40,969 nucleotides of DNA from Bacteroidales bacterium (GTDB lineage: Bacteria > Bacteroidota > Bacteroidia > Bacteroidales > UBA932): the NCBI GenBank assembly GCA_017548985.1, contig JAFYYW010000034.1:1-40969 (forward strand). The letters are read 5' to 3'. The notes below the pieces were generated by a model. It searched no databases. It was given only the letters and a program-made list of their open reading frames with translations, and had not been told where the DNA came from. Shown here piece after piece: positions 29,696 to 37,987 of the stretch (its first letter is position 1; every line of letters starts with the position of its first letter). The position numbers were made by a program, and so were the translations under genes.

Positions 29696-32584
29696 ATGAA
29701 AGGAGCCATAGCGTCGTTATCTCTGTTCCTTCTATTTTGCATAGGGGCCGGAGCGCAGGTTATCATATTCAATGACAACGTGTTTGCTGGGCGCATGTCT
29801 ACGGTCACCGGTACGGTGGTGGACTCGCTTACCAACGAGCCGATTTCATTCGCGTCTTTTTATGTGGTTCCCGCCAAGGACACCACCATCAGCAACTTCA
29901 CCATTACTGACGCCGAAGGGAAAGCCAAGTTGGAAGATGTCCCTTATGGCAACTATATATTCAGGGTCGAGATGCTCGGCTTCAAACCATATGTGAAGGA
30001 GAAGTATTTCAGGGATAGGGAAGTGGATATGGGGACTATCAAACTCCAGGTTGACGAGCATTACCTCGAGGCGGCAGTGGTGACCGATGTCGGCAATCCC
30101 ATTGTGGTAAAGAAAGACACAGTCGAGTTCAACGCCTCCTCTTTCCAAGTCGGCACCAACGCTATGCTCAAGGACTTGCTGAAGCGTATGCCTGGGATGG
30201 AGATAACAGACGAGGGTAAAGTCACTTTCAACGGTGAGGCTATCGACAAACTGACAGTAGGTGGACGCACCTTCTTCTTTGATGACCAGAGTACCGCGCT
30301 CAACAACCTGCCCGCCTCCATCGTGGACAAGGTGAGGGTGATAGACAGGGAGTCGGAGAAAACAAGGGACACCGGGCTCCAGGACGGCAGCAGGGAAAAG
30401 GTTCTGGATGTGGGCTTGAAGAAGGAATATGAGAAAGGCTGGTTCGGCAACGCCGGAATCAAGGGCGGAACCACATTCGCCGGAGACAAGGAAGATCCGC
30501 TCCGGGACAATCGCGGGATTCTTTACAGCGGCAACGCTTTGGTGTCAGCATATTCCGAGAAAGACCAGGTTACGGTGATAGCTAACGGAATGAATATCAA
30601 TGACTCCGAAGGAGTGGTCTTCGTTGCCATCACTGATAGTGGCGAACGATTGTCAAACGTCGGTGGAGGCCTCTCTTCAGCGGCCCAGTTCGGAGTCAAT
30701 GCGAACACATCCAGGATCAAGGATGTAGCCACTACCGTTAGCGCCAACTATAAGTACGGTGACACCCGGACAGGTTCCACCTCTGCCCGGACAACATTCC
30801 AGGAAGACGGTGATATATTCTCAACTTCCGAGAATTCCGGGAGGCAGTTCAGAAACAGTGTCTCGACCAACGCCGAACTTACCAAGGAAGGTGGGAATCT
30901 CAGGTTCCATTTCCGTCCCTCATTCAACTATAACGAAAACATTTCCAGAGACATGGCGTCTTCCGGGACTTCAAGGCTGGGAACCATTGTCAATGAGTCG
31001 GAAAGCAGGAACATGTCGCGAAGCACAAACAGATCCGGCAGTGGCAGCGGAGATTTTTCCTTCAGGGACTTGGGAGGTAAGAAAAACAGAGTGCTCAGTC
31101 TCTACTACAGCGCCTCGATCTCGGATAGTGACGGTAACAGTTTGGAGGACAGCTACATGCGTATGATTTCCGGTGTTGACAACCGGTCCCTCAAATATAT
31201 CTTCGACAACAAATCATATGGTTATAGTGGCGGTTTCGGTTATGGTGAGCCACTAGGCGAGAAGTGGACTCTCTCCGGCAATGCCAGATTCAACCAGTCC
31301 CGGTCCAACAGCATACGTGACGCTTTCGACGTTAATGGAAAGAATGACTATTACTCATCCGAATCCAGGAACAACAGCATCAGCCAGAAGTATGGAATGA
31401 CCGCCCAGTATAAGTTCGACACAGGCTCCTGGGTCACATTCGGCATGTCGTTGAACGGTATGCTCAATGAGACATATTCCAAGTCATTCAATGTCTCAAG
31501 CACCACCGGCATGGATGAGTGGAACTGGTTCGTCGCGCCAGACGTGAGATTCCAGATCACGAAAGGTTCCGACCGATTCTATTTCAACCTATCAGGAACT
31601 AACCAGCAGCCAGGACGGGACAGGATGCTTCCGACTATGAACATAATGGATCCATCACGTCCGTCGATCGGCAATATCTACCTCAGACCATATAACAACT
31701 CTAATTTCTCGAGTATCTGGAACCGTAACAACAGGGAGCGGTTCTCTACTTTGATGCTTTATTTCCTGGGCAACTATACCAGCAATCCGATTACATATGC
31801 CAGATGGTATGATTCCGACGGTGTGTTTTATTCCATCCCCGTCAATTCCAGGAAAAGTTATATAAGCACGACTTTCAGTTCCACTTATACGACGCCGTTG
31901 GACAGTAAGAAAAAATGGTTTCTCACGGCAGGTTTCTCATTCAACCAGTCCAGAAGCACAAGCTATCAGGCCAGGGGTACCCTCGCCGGTCTCGACAAGG
32001 ATTCTTTTGACTATTCTTCTTTCATGAAGACATTCTGGGGTGACAACAACGGGGACATCTTCTATAGCGGTAAAAGCGGATTCCAGGAAAGTGTCACCAG
32101 GAGATTATACCCAAGCGCCAGTCTTTCTGCCACTTATCGTGTCTCAGGTTTCAGTGGGAGGGTATTCTCATCCATTTCCGGCAACATTGTGAAGTATTCT
32201 TTGGACAGCAAGGCTGACATGAATACCCGGGCATCGTCAATAGGTGTGTCTGGAAATTACTCCACCAAACATGAATTCGAGTTCGACACCGATATCTCCT
32301 ACGCTTGGTACGACGGCTACGCTCCGGGCTACGGTCAGCCTGAGTTGAAGTGGAACGGGGAGATTTCGAAAAACGTCAAGGCATTCACCTTCAGCGTCAA
32401 AGTCCATGACATCCTCGACCAGACCAGAAATCTGAACCATACGGTGACAGCCAATTATGAGGAGGATACTTACACACTTGTCATGGGTCGTTACATCCTT
32501 TTCGGATTGAAATGGAATTTCGGGAAAATGAATGCCGCCCATAGCCAGCGGGCCCAGAACGCCGCTTTGAACATGGTGTTTTAA
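29696..32584 (+). CDS. Outer-membrane beta-barrel receptor (carboxypeptidase-regulatory-like N-domain, TonB-receptor-like)
   Basis: 962 residues. Signal peptide 1-21; carboxypeptidase-D-regulatory-like beta-sandwich at about 35-100 (TVTGTVVDSLTNEPISFASF, VPYGNYIFRVEMLGF). A TonB-receptor plug-like region at about 125-225 follows (NAMLKDLLKRMPGMEI, VGGRTFFFDD, ASIVDKVRVIDR). The remaining 700 residues are strand-rich, with many aromatic, Asn and Ser residues, and end in Phe, typical of outer-membrane barrels of the OMP_b-brl_3 type. The family takes up or senses ligands with energy from TonB. No SusD-like gene follows, so this is not a SusCD pair. Being encoded with a TonB-domain peptidase suggests that it is the sensing partner. 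Confidence 0.9.
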   Translation: MKGAIASLSLFLLFCIGAGAQVIIFNDNVFAGRMSTVTGTVVDSLTNEPISFASFYVVPAKDTTISNFTITDAEGKAKLEDVPYGNYIFRVEMLGFKPYVKEKYFRDREVDMGTIKLQVDEHYLEAAVVTDVGNPIVVKKDTVEFNASSFQVGTNAMLKDLLKRMPGMEITDEGKVTFNGEAIDKLTVGGRTFFFDDQSTALNNLPASIVDKVRVIDRESEKTRDTGLQDGSREKVLDVGLKKEYEKGWFGNAGIKGGTTFAGDKEDPLRDNRGILYSGNALVSAYSEKDQVTVIANGMNINDSEGVVFVAITDSGERLSNVGGGLSSAAQFGVNANTSRIKDVATTVSANYKYGDTRTGSTSARTTFQEDGDIFSTSENSGRQFRNSVSTNAELTKEGGNLRFHFRPSFNYNENISRDMASSGTSRLGTIVNESESRNMSRSTNRSGSGSGDFSFRDLGGKKNRVLSLYYSASISDSDGNSLEDSYMRMISGVDNRSLKYIFDNKSYGYSGGFGYGEPLGEKWTLSGNARFNQSRSNSIRDAFDVNGKNDYYSSESRNNSISQKYGMTAQYKFDTGSWVTFGMSLNGMLNETYSKSFNVSSTTGMDEWNWFVAPDVRFQITKGSDRFYFNLSGTNQQPGRDRMLPTMNIMDPSRPSIGNIYLRPYNNSNFSSIWNRNNRERFSTLMLYFLGNYTSNPITYARWYDSDGVFYSIPVNSRKSYISTTFSSTYTTPLDSKKKWFLTAGFSFNQSRSTSYQARGTLAGLDKDSFDYSSFMKTFWGDNNGDIFYSGKSGFQESVTRRLYPSASLSATYRVSGFSGRVFSSISGNIVKYSLDSKADMNTRASSIGVSGNYSTKHEFEFDTDISYAWYDGYAPGYGQPELKWNGEISKNVKAFTFSVKVHDILDQTRNLNHTVTANYEEDTYTLVMGRYILFGLKWNFGKMNAAHSQRAQNAALNMVF

Positions 32585-32597
32585 CGAAACAAATCAT

Positions 32598-32605
32598 TAT
32601 ATTTG
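32598..32605 (+). promoter_or_regulatory. -7 element for the MFS transporter gene
   Basis: TATATTTG is an exact match, 23 nt before the ATG at 32629 and 13 nt after the receptor stop. No -33 TTTG occurs at standard spacing. Neither is a terminator seen after the receptor gene. Confidence 0.55.
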
Positions 32606-32628
32606 CGAGTTAAATATCCATTATTTAT

Positions 32629-34038
32629 ATGTTCAGGCAGAAAGGAAGCCCCGTTTATCTATTCTCAATAGTCCTTGTGGCAGTCATCGGGGGACTGCTG
32701 TTCGGATATGACACGGCTGTCATTTCAGGCGCGGAGAAAGGACTCCAGGCGTTTTTCAAGGGAGCGTCAGATTTCAACTATACTGACGGACTCCACGGAT
32801 TCACGAGTTCCAGCGCGTTGATCGGCTGCATCATAGGAGCCTTTATCTCCGGTATCCTGGCCTCGAATCTCGGTCGTAAGAAGACCCTTTTCGTGGCGGG
32901 TGTCCTTTTCCTCCTTTCCGCCCTCGGGTCATATTTCCCTGAGTTCCTGTTCTTCCAGAAAGGAGTGGCCACAAAGGGTTTATTGGTAGCGTTCAACTGC
33001 TACCGTATCCTTGGCGGTGTCGGAGTCGGTTTGGCCTCCGCCCTCTGCCCGATGTACATCGCGGAGGTTGCGCCCGCTTCCAAGAAGGGTAAGTTGGTCT
33101 CATGGAACCAGTTCGCAATTATCTTCGGCCAGTTGGTCGTATATTTCGTCAACTATCTGATCATACGTTCCCATGCCAACGACCCCGCTGTCGTCGAATG
33201 GACAAACGCTGTCGGCTGGAGGGTGATGTTCCTCTCCGAGGCGGTTCCGGCTGGTCTTTTCGCTTTGTTGATCCTCCTGGTCCCCGAGACTCCTCGTTTC
33301 CTTGTGCTCAATCATCGTGACGAAGAAGCCCTCACTGTGTTGTCAAACATCAATGGCGAGGCCAAGGCCAGGGAGATTATCTCCGAGATAAAGGAAACGG
33401 CGGTGGAGAAGAAGGAGAATATCCTCGCTTACGGTTTCATGGTCGTTTTCATCGGCTGTATGCTCAGTGTTTTCCAGCAGGTGATAGGCATCAACGCAGT
33501 GCTGTATTTCGCTCCTAGAATCTTCGAGTCGATGGGTGTGTCGAACAACATGCTCTTTACGGTCATCATGGGAGTCATCAACATCAGTTTCACTCTGGTG
33601 GCGGTGTTCACCGTGGAGAAGATAGGAAGGAAACCTCTGTTGATCACCGGTTCTTTGGGAATGGCTTTGGGTGCCATTGGAGTTGCCCTGAGCAATGTCG
33701 TGAACCTTCCCGCTTTCATCCCTGTGCTCAGCATCATGATCTACAGCGCGTGCTTCATGTTCAGTTGGGGCCCGATCTGCTGGGTATATATCGCCGAACT
33801 CTTCCCGAACACTATCCGCTCCGAGGCGACAGCTATCGCCGTGGCCTTCCAGTGGATATTCAATTTCATAGTGTCCAGCACCTTCGTGCCGATGTACAAC
33901 TGGAGCCATTTCTTCGCTTACGCCCTTTATGGCGTGATCTGCCTTGTCGCGGCCCTGTTCGTCTGGAAACTGGTCCCTGAGACCAAGGGAAAGACCTTGG
34001 AGGACATGACAAGCTTCTGGAGAAAGAATTCGAACTGA
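32629..34038 (+). CDS. Sugar-porter-family MFS transporter
   Basis: 469 residues with about twelve membrane helices. Sugar-porter signatures: GGLLFGYDTAVISGA in TM1, LGRKKT in loop 2-3, YRILGGVGVGLAS and PMYIAEVAPASKKGKL, VPETPRFL before the central loop, QQVIGINAVLYFAPRIFE in TM7, GRKPLLITGS, and PETKGKTLEDM at the C-terminus. This is the XylE/GLUT-like class that imports xylose, arabinose, galactose or glucose with protons across the inner membrane; the sugar cannot be assigned. No sugar-catabolic gene is beside it. The SEC-C gene follows after 1 nt. Confidence 0.93.
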   Translation: MFRQKGSPVYLFSIVLVAVIGGLLFGYDTAVISGAEKGLQAFFKGASDFNYTDGLHGFTSSSALIGCIIGAFISGILASNLGRKKTLFVAGVLFLLSALGSYFPEFLFFQKGVATKGLLVAFNCYRILGGVGVGLASALCPMYIAEVAPASKKGKLVSWNQFAIIFGQLVVYFVNYLIIRSHANDPAVVEWTNAVGWRVMFLSEAVPAGLFALLILLVPETPRFLVLNHRDEEALTVLSNINGEAKAREIISEIKETAVEKKENILAYGFMVVFIGCMLSVFQQVIGINAVLYFAPRIFESMGVSNNMLFTVIMGVINISFTLVAVFTVEKIGRKPLLITGSLGMALGAIGVALSNVVNLPAFIPVLSIMIYSACFMFSWGPICWVYIAELFPNTIRSEATAIAVAFQWIFNFIVSSTFVPMYNWSHFFAYALYGVICLVAALFVWKLVPETKGKTLEDMTSFWRKNSN

Positions 34039-34039
34039 T

Positions 34040-35197
34040 TTGAACAAGGATATCATTCTTTCCGCTCTAGGCGCCTTCCATAAGGTAGACCTTGAGGACA
34101 TCCGCCACTTTTTCGGGGCGGATGTTCCTTCTCATGTGCGTAAGAATGAGTTTGTCCAAAGGCTCGGCGCCTTCATAGTGGAAAGACCTCAGGAATGGCT
34201 CGGGAATATGCTCGAAAGGGATTTGAGGCTTCTTCTGACCCTGGTTGAGGCCGGGCCGGAAGTCCCGGTGCCGGAAGAGTATCCCGATTATCCCACAGTC
34301 CTGGAGACTGTCGGTTTGCTTGGGGTTGACGTGTCGGAAAAGGATTTCAAGGAGATATGGATCCCGAAGGAAGTATATGACATTGTCGCTCCGCATATCC
34401 GCGAGGTTTTATCACGTGGAGAAGCCGACGGGACTTTCGAGATGGAGAGGGCCGCTTTCGGCTATCTCAATCTCTATGGTGTCCTGACTGTGGATGAGTT
34501 CTATGAGAAGATGCTGGAATACAATGAGTGGGCCGGGCGTTGGAGTGTCGAGGTTTTCACATCCCGTCTGGTGGAGAGTCCGGTGTTCAAACTCTGCAGG
34601 ATCGATCTCGAGGGAGAACCTCACATGAGCGCTCCGGGCATATATGAGCCTGCCAAAATATTATCTGGAAGGAAAGACTTCCCGGATCTGGGCGGCCTCC
34701 GTGATTTCACCCCGGAGCAGGCTATCGAGGCTGGTTCAGGAGCTCCCGAATTCGTTTTCGGACTGGGTTCGCCCGAAGGGAAGAGGCTTGTAGAGATGCT
34801 GTTGAACCTGGGATATTCAGGCAATAACCTGGTCCTCGAGGAACACGACATCTGGATGAATTCCCAGATGGTCTGGGGAGATGACGCCACGGAGGAGATA
34901 TTCGGCTGCGTGTCTGACAGACAGGATGATATCGAGACTTTCGAGGATTATAATGATTGCATGGAGGTTGTGGCGGCCTATGCCAACAGCCTTCCGAAAT
35001 GGCTCCTTGGAGGCCATTCATCAAATGAGGCTAATTGCCTGAAAGTCATTCTCCAAAGTGAGGAGGATCCGATTATGGATATAATCCGGAAGAATCCTTA
35101 TATGAGTCTCTATGTGCCGCCTGTCCCCGGAGATCAGCCATGTCCTTGCGGTAGCGGACTGTCATACCGCCTTTGCCACGGGCGTAACGTCAATTAG
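34040..35197 (+). CDS. SEC-C motif protein of unknown function
   Basis: 385 residues if started at TTG 34040, one nt after the MFS stop. The next in-frame ATG is near residue 56, and the frame between has good coding character ([23 protein letters not shown]), so translational coupling from the TTG is preferred. The body is acidic and mostly helical with no membrane segment. The C-terminus [15 protein letters not shown] (about 366-380) is a SEC-C zinc-binding motif, as found at the end of SecA and many unrelated proteins. The remainder is not recognised. The gene overlaps the 3' end of minus-strand trmD by 8 nt. Confidence 0.8.
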   Translation: MNKDIILSALGAFHKVDLEDIRHFFGADVPSHVRKNEFVQRLGAFIVERPQEWLGNMLERDLRLLLTLVEAGPEVPVPEEYPDYPTVLETVGLLGVDVSEKDFKEIWIPKEVYDIVAPHIREVLSRGEADGTFEMERAAFGYLNLYGVLTVDEFYEKMLEYNEWAGRWSVEVFTSRLVESPVFKLCRIDLEGEPHMSAPGIYEPAKILSGRKDFPDLGGLRDFTPEQAIEAGSGAPEFVFGLGSPEGKRLVEMLLNLGYSGNNLVLEEHDIWMNSQMVWGDDATEEIFGCVSDRQDDIETFEDYNDCMEVVAAYANSLPKWLLGGHSSNEANCLKVILQSEEDPIMDIIRKNPYMSLYVPPVPGDQPCPCGSGLSYRLCHGRNVN

Positions 35198-35876
35198 AAG
35201 AGTTTTCAAGAAGATTCGGGCGAAGGAGTCTCGTGCGCTCAAGCGCCTGCTCGTCCTGCCATGCCTGGATAAGTTTAGGGTTCCCGCTTAACAACACATC
35301 AGGAACTTTCCAGCCTTTGTATTCCGCTGGTCTAGTGTAGACAGGAGGAGATAGCAGCCCGTCCTGGAAACTGTCGCTCAAGGCCGAGGTCTCGTCTGTG
35401 AGTGCGCCGGGGATCAGCCTGACTATCGAATCCGCCAGAAGGGCGGCCGGGATCTCCCCGCCGCTGACCACGTAATCCCCGACAGAGATCTCCCGTGTTA
35501 CCAGGTGCTCCCTGATACGGTGGTCTATGCCTTTATAGTGGCCGCACAGGAGGATCAGGTTCTCTTTAAGGGATAACTCGTTGGAGATCGCCTGTGTCAG
35601 TATCTCCCCGTCAGGGGACAGGTAGATGACCTCGTCGTAGTCCCGTTCGGATTTGAGCTCCGTTATCATTTTGTCGACCGGTTCGACCATCATGACCATG
35701 CCGGCGTCACCGCCATAGCAGTAATCGTCGACATTGGCCCGGGGGCCGATGCCATATTTTCTCAAATTGTGGACATGGATTTCCACGAGGCCTTTTTTTA
35801 TGGCCCTGCCCACGATAGAGTGCCCCAGGGGGCTTTCCAGGAGTTCCGGTACGACTGTCAGGATGTCTATGCGCAT
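35190..35876 (-). CDS. trmD: tRNA (guanine-N1)-methyltransferase
   Basis: 228 residues, the usual length for TrmD. N-terminus [24 protein letters not shown]-binding trefoil-knot region [13 protein letters not shown] and [29 protein letters not shown] near the end. It methylates G37 next to the anticodon of several tRNAs to prevent frameshifting. The glycine loop reads YCYGGDAGM rather than the common YPYGGGAGM, a modest deviation. It is a stand-alone minus-strand gene rather than part of the rpsP-rimM-trmD-rplS cluster seen in many bacteria. A TATTTTCG motif lies 21 nt upstream of its ATG. Confidence 0.95.
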   Translation of the reverse strand: MRIDILTVVPELLESPLGHSIVGRAIKKGLVEIHVHNLRKYGIGPRANVDDYCYGGDAGMVMMVEPVDKMITELKSERDYDEVIYLSPDGEILTQAISNELSLKENLILLCGHYKGIDHRIREHLVTREISVGDYVVSGGEIPAALLADSIVRLIPGALTDETSALSDSFQDGLLSPPVYTRPAEYKGWKVPDVLLSGNPKLIQAWQDEQALERTRLLRPNLLENSSN

Positions 35877-35897
35877 AAGAGGATGAGTTTCCTTTCG

Positions 35898-35905
35898 CGA
35901 AAATA
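35898..35905 (-). promoter_or_regulatory. -7-like element upstream of trmD
   Basis: On the minus strand TATTTTCG, in the same 12-mer (GTTATTTTCGCG) found upstream of uvrB. One mismatch from TAnnTTTG; no clear -33 box. Confidence 0.35.
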
Positions 35906-35929
35906 ACTTTTTTATTCGTATTTTTTGAG

Positions 35930-35937
35930 TATATTTG
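35930..35937 (+). promoter_or_regulatory. -7 element for the DUF349-yidC-yggS operon
   Basis: TATATTTG is an exact match; the -33 region is T-rich (CTTT/TTTT) but lacks a clean TTTG. The ATG at 35987 is 49 nt downstream. Confidence 0.6.
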
Positions 35938-35986
35938 TAAAATGCTGATTATGGCATTAAAGTGTGTAACTCTTAATTATTGAAGT

Positions 35987-37984
35987 ATGAGTGAAGATTT
36001 TGTTCCTGAGGTGAACAATACCCCAGATGTAGAAGAGACCAAGAGTCCTCTTGAGACAATTGTGGAGAATGTTTCTGAACTTGCGGGGAAAGCCGGTGAG
36101 CTGGTAAGTGATGCCGTGTCTGAAGTTGCCGCCGGAGTTAAGGAGACGTTCAAGGAAACGGTTGAGGCTGTGAAAGATGCTGTGTCGAAAGATGATGACA
36201 AGGTTGAGGATGTCGTTGTGGAAGAGGAGGAAAAGGATGAGGTTGTCGAGGAGACGGCCGACCTTGGCAGCATGACGCTGGCCGAGTTGTCGGACATGTT
36301 CGACAAGCTCTCGCAGGATGAGAACAGGATGAGAAGATATAAGGAGGCCGAGGCGATAAAGTCGGCTTTCTATAAAAGGCTTTCCAAGGAGAAGGCCGAG
36401 GCCGGGCTCGGGTCCAAGGTTGATGAGCCTTCTTCCAGGGAGGACGTTATCGAGGAGGTCGCTCCGGTCCAGTCCGGGGAGGTCAAGGATAATCCTTTCG
36501 AGGCCATCGAGACAGCCTTCAAGGGTGTCTATGCCAATTATAAGAGAGAGCGTGCGGAGTACAACCGCCAGCAGGATGCCCAGAGAGAGGATAACTTCAT
36601 AGCCAAACAGGCTGTGATAGAGGATCTTAAGGCTCTTGTGGAGAAGCAGGAGGATGTGAGTTCCACGTTCCCGGCCTTCCGTGAGCTCCAGAACCGTTGG
36701 AGGGAGATCGGACCCGTTCCCGCCACCAAGTTCCGTGACCTGAACGACACTTATCAGTTCTATGTAGAGAAGTTCTATGATATGGTCAAGATCAACAGGG
36801 ATCTGCGCGATCTTGATTTCAAGAAGAACCTCGAGGCGAAGCAGGAGTTCTGCGAGGCGGCGGAGAAGCTGGCCGAGGACGATAATGTGGTCGAGGCTTT
36901 CCGCGAGCTCCAGAAGCTGCATGAGCAGTGGAAGGAGTACGGCCCGGTCGCCAAGGAGTACAGGGATTCTATCTGGGATCGCTTCAAGGCCGCCACGGCT
37001 GTCATCAACAAGAAGTATCAGGCTCATTTCGAGGGCCAGAAGGAGAAGCAGCAGGAGAATCTTGAGGAGAAGACCAAGCTTTGCGAGCAGGTTGAGGCCA
37101 TAGCGGAGAAGGAGGTCAAGTCCTCTGGAGAGTGGAATCAGCTGTCCGCTGAGATCGAGGAAATCCAGAAGAAGTGGAGGACCATCGGCTTCGCTACCAA
37201 GAAGGAGAACCAGAAGATATATGACCGCTTCCGCGCCGCTTGCGACAAGTTCTTCGCCCGCAAGAGGGAGTATTATTCCCAGTTCAAAGACTCTATGAAT
37301 GAGAACATGGAGAAGAAACTCTCTATCATCGAGAAAGTTGAGGCTTTGAAGGACAGCAAGGAGTGGAAGAAGACCACAGAGGCCATCATAGCTCTCCAGA
37401 AAGAGTGGAAAGAGATTGGAGCCGTGCCTCGGAAGAAGTCCGAGCAGCTGTGGAAGAGGTTCCGCGCCGCCTGTGACGAGTTCTTTGCTGAGAGGGATAA
37501 GAATTCCAAGCCTGAGAATGACTATTATGGCAACCTCAAGGCCAAGAAAGCCCTTATAGATGAGATAAACGCCTATGAGCCCAAGGACGCTGAGGCTGAT
37601 CATGCCGCCGCGCAGGAGTTCGCCGAGAAATGGCGGAATATAGGCTTCGTCCCCTATAAGGAGAAGGAAAGTATCCAGAAGGCTTATTCAGAGGCCATCC
37701 AGGCCAAGTTCCCGGATTATTCACCCAGAACCGCCAGGTCAGCTGTCCGTGGTGCCGCTCCAGTCCGTAAGCCTGTCAGCGAGAAAGACCGTCTTGTCCA
37801 GGAATACAACAAGCTCCAGCAGGACATCGTCACTTACGAGAACAACATAGGCTTCTTCTCCGCATCGAAGAATTCGGAGCCGCTCATCAAGCAGATGCAG
37901 GAGCGTATTGACGCCGCTAAGTTGGAACTCAAGGAACTCGAAGCCAAGATTATCAAGGCTCAGGAAGGGGAGGAAGAGAAGTAA
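35987..37984 (+). CDS. DUF349-repeat protein
   Basis: 665 residues. An acidic, low-complexity N-terminus (about 1-85) precedes five DUF349-type repeats. Each repeat has a W-x-x-I/Y-G core: WREIGPVP (about 238), WKEYGPVA (314), WRTIGFAT (395), WKEIGAVP (473) and WRNIGFVP (547). The long charged helices between them probably form an extended coiled structure. A C-terminal coiled coil ends in glutamates and lysines. The protein is cytosolic. The repeat is widespread in Bacteroidota, and its biochemical role is not established as far as I know. The yidC gene starts 3 nt after the stop. Confidence 0.88.
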   Translation: MSEDFVPEVNNTPDVEETKSPLETIVENVSELAGKAGELVSDAVSEVAAGVKETFKETVEAVKDAVSKDDDKVEDVVVEEEEKDEVVEETADLGSMTLAELSDMFDKLSQDENRMRRYKEAEAIKSAFYKRLSKEKAEAGLGSKVDEPSSREDVIEEVAPVQSGEVKDNPFEAIETAFKGVYANYKRERAEYNRQQDAQREDNFIAKQAVIEDLKALVEKQEDVSSTFPAFRELQNRWREIGPVPATKFRDLNDTYQFYVEKFYDMVKINRDLRDLDFKKNLEAKQEFCEAAEKLAEDDNVVEAFRELQKLHEQWKEYGPVAKEYRDSIWDRFKAATAVINKKYQAHFEGQKEKQQENLEEKTKLCEQVEAIAEKEVKSSGEWNQLSAEIEEIQKKWRTIGFATKKENQKIYDRFRAACDKFFARKREYYSQFKDSMNENMEKKLSIIEKVEALKDSKEWKKTTEAIIALQKEWKEIGAVPRKKSEQLWKRFRAACDEFFAERDKNSKPENDYYGNLKAKKALIDEINAYEPKDAEADHAAAQEFAEKWRNIGFVPYKEKESIQKAYSEAIQAKFPDYSPRTARSAVRGAAPVRKPVSEKDRLVQEYNKLQQDIVTYENNIGFFSASKNSEPLIKQMQERIDAAKLELKELEAKIIKAQEGEEEK

Positions 37985-37987
37985 AGG

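Noticed and set aside
29696..34038. Polysaccharide utilisation locus (SusC-like receptor plus sugar transporter)
   Set aside because: There is no SusD-like lipoprotein and no glycoside hydrolase. The MFS gene has its own promoter, and the receptor is tied to the blaI operon.
35957..37603. 548-residue open frame on the minus strand, covering most of the DUF349 gene
   Set aside because: It is a leucine/isoleucine-rich shadow made by the GAG/AAG-rich sense codons. It has no family motifs, starts inside the spacer, and the sense frame has clear repeats.
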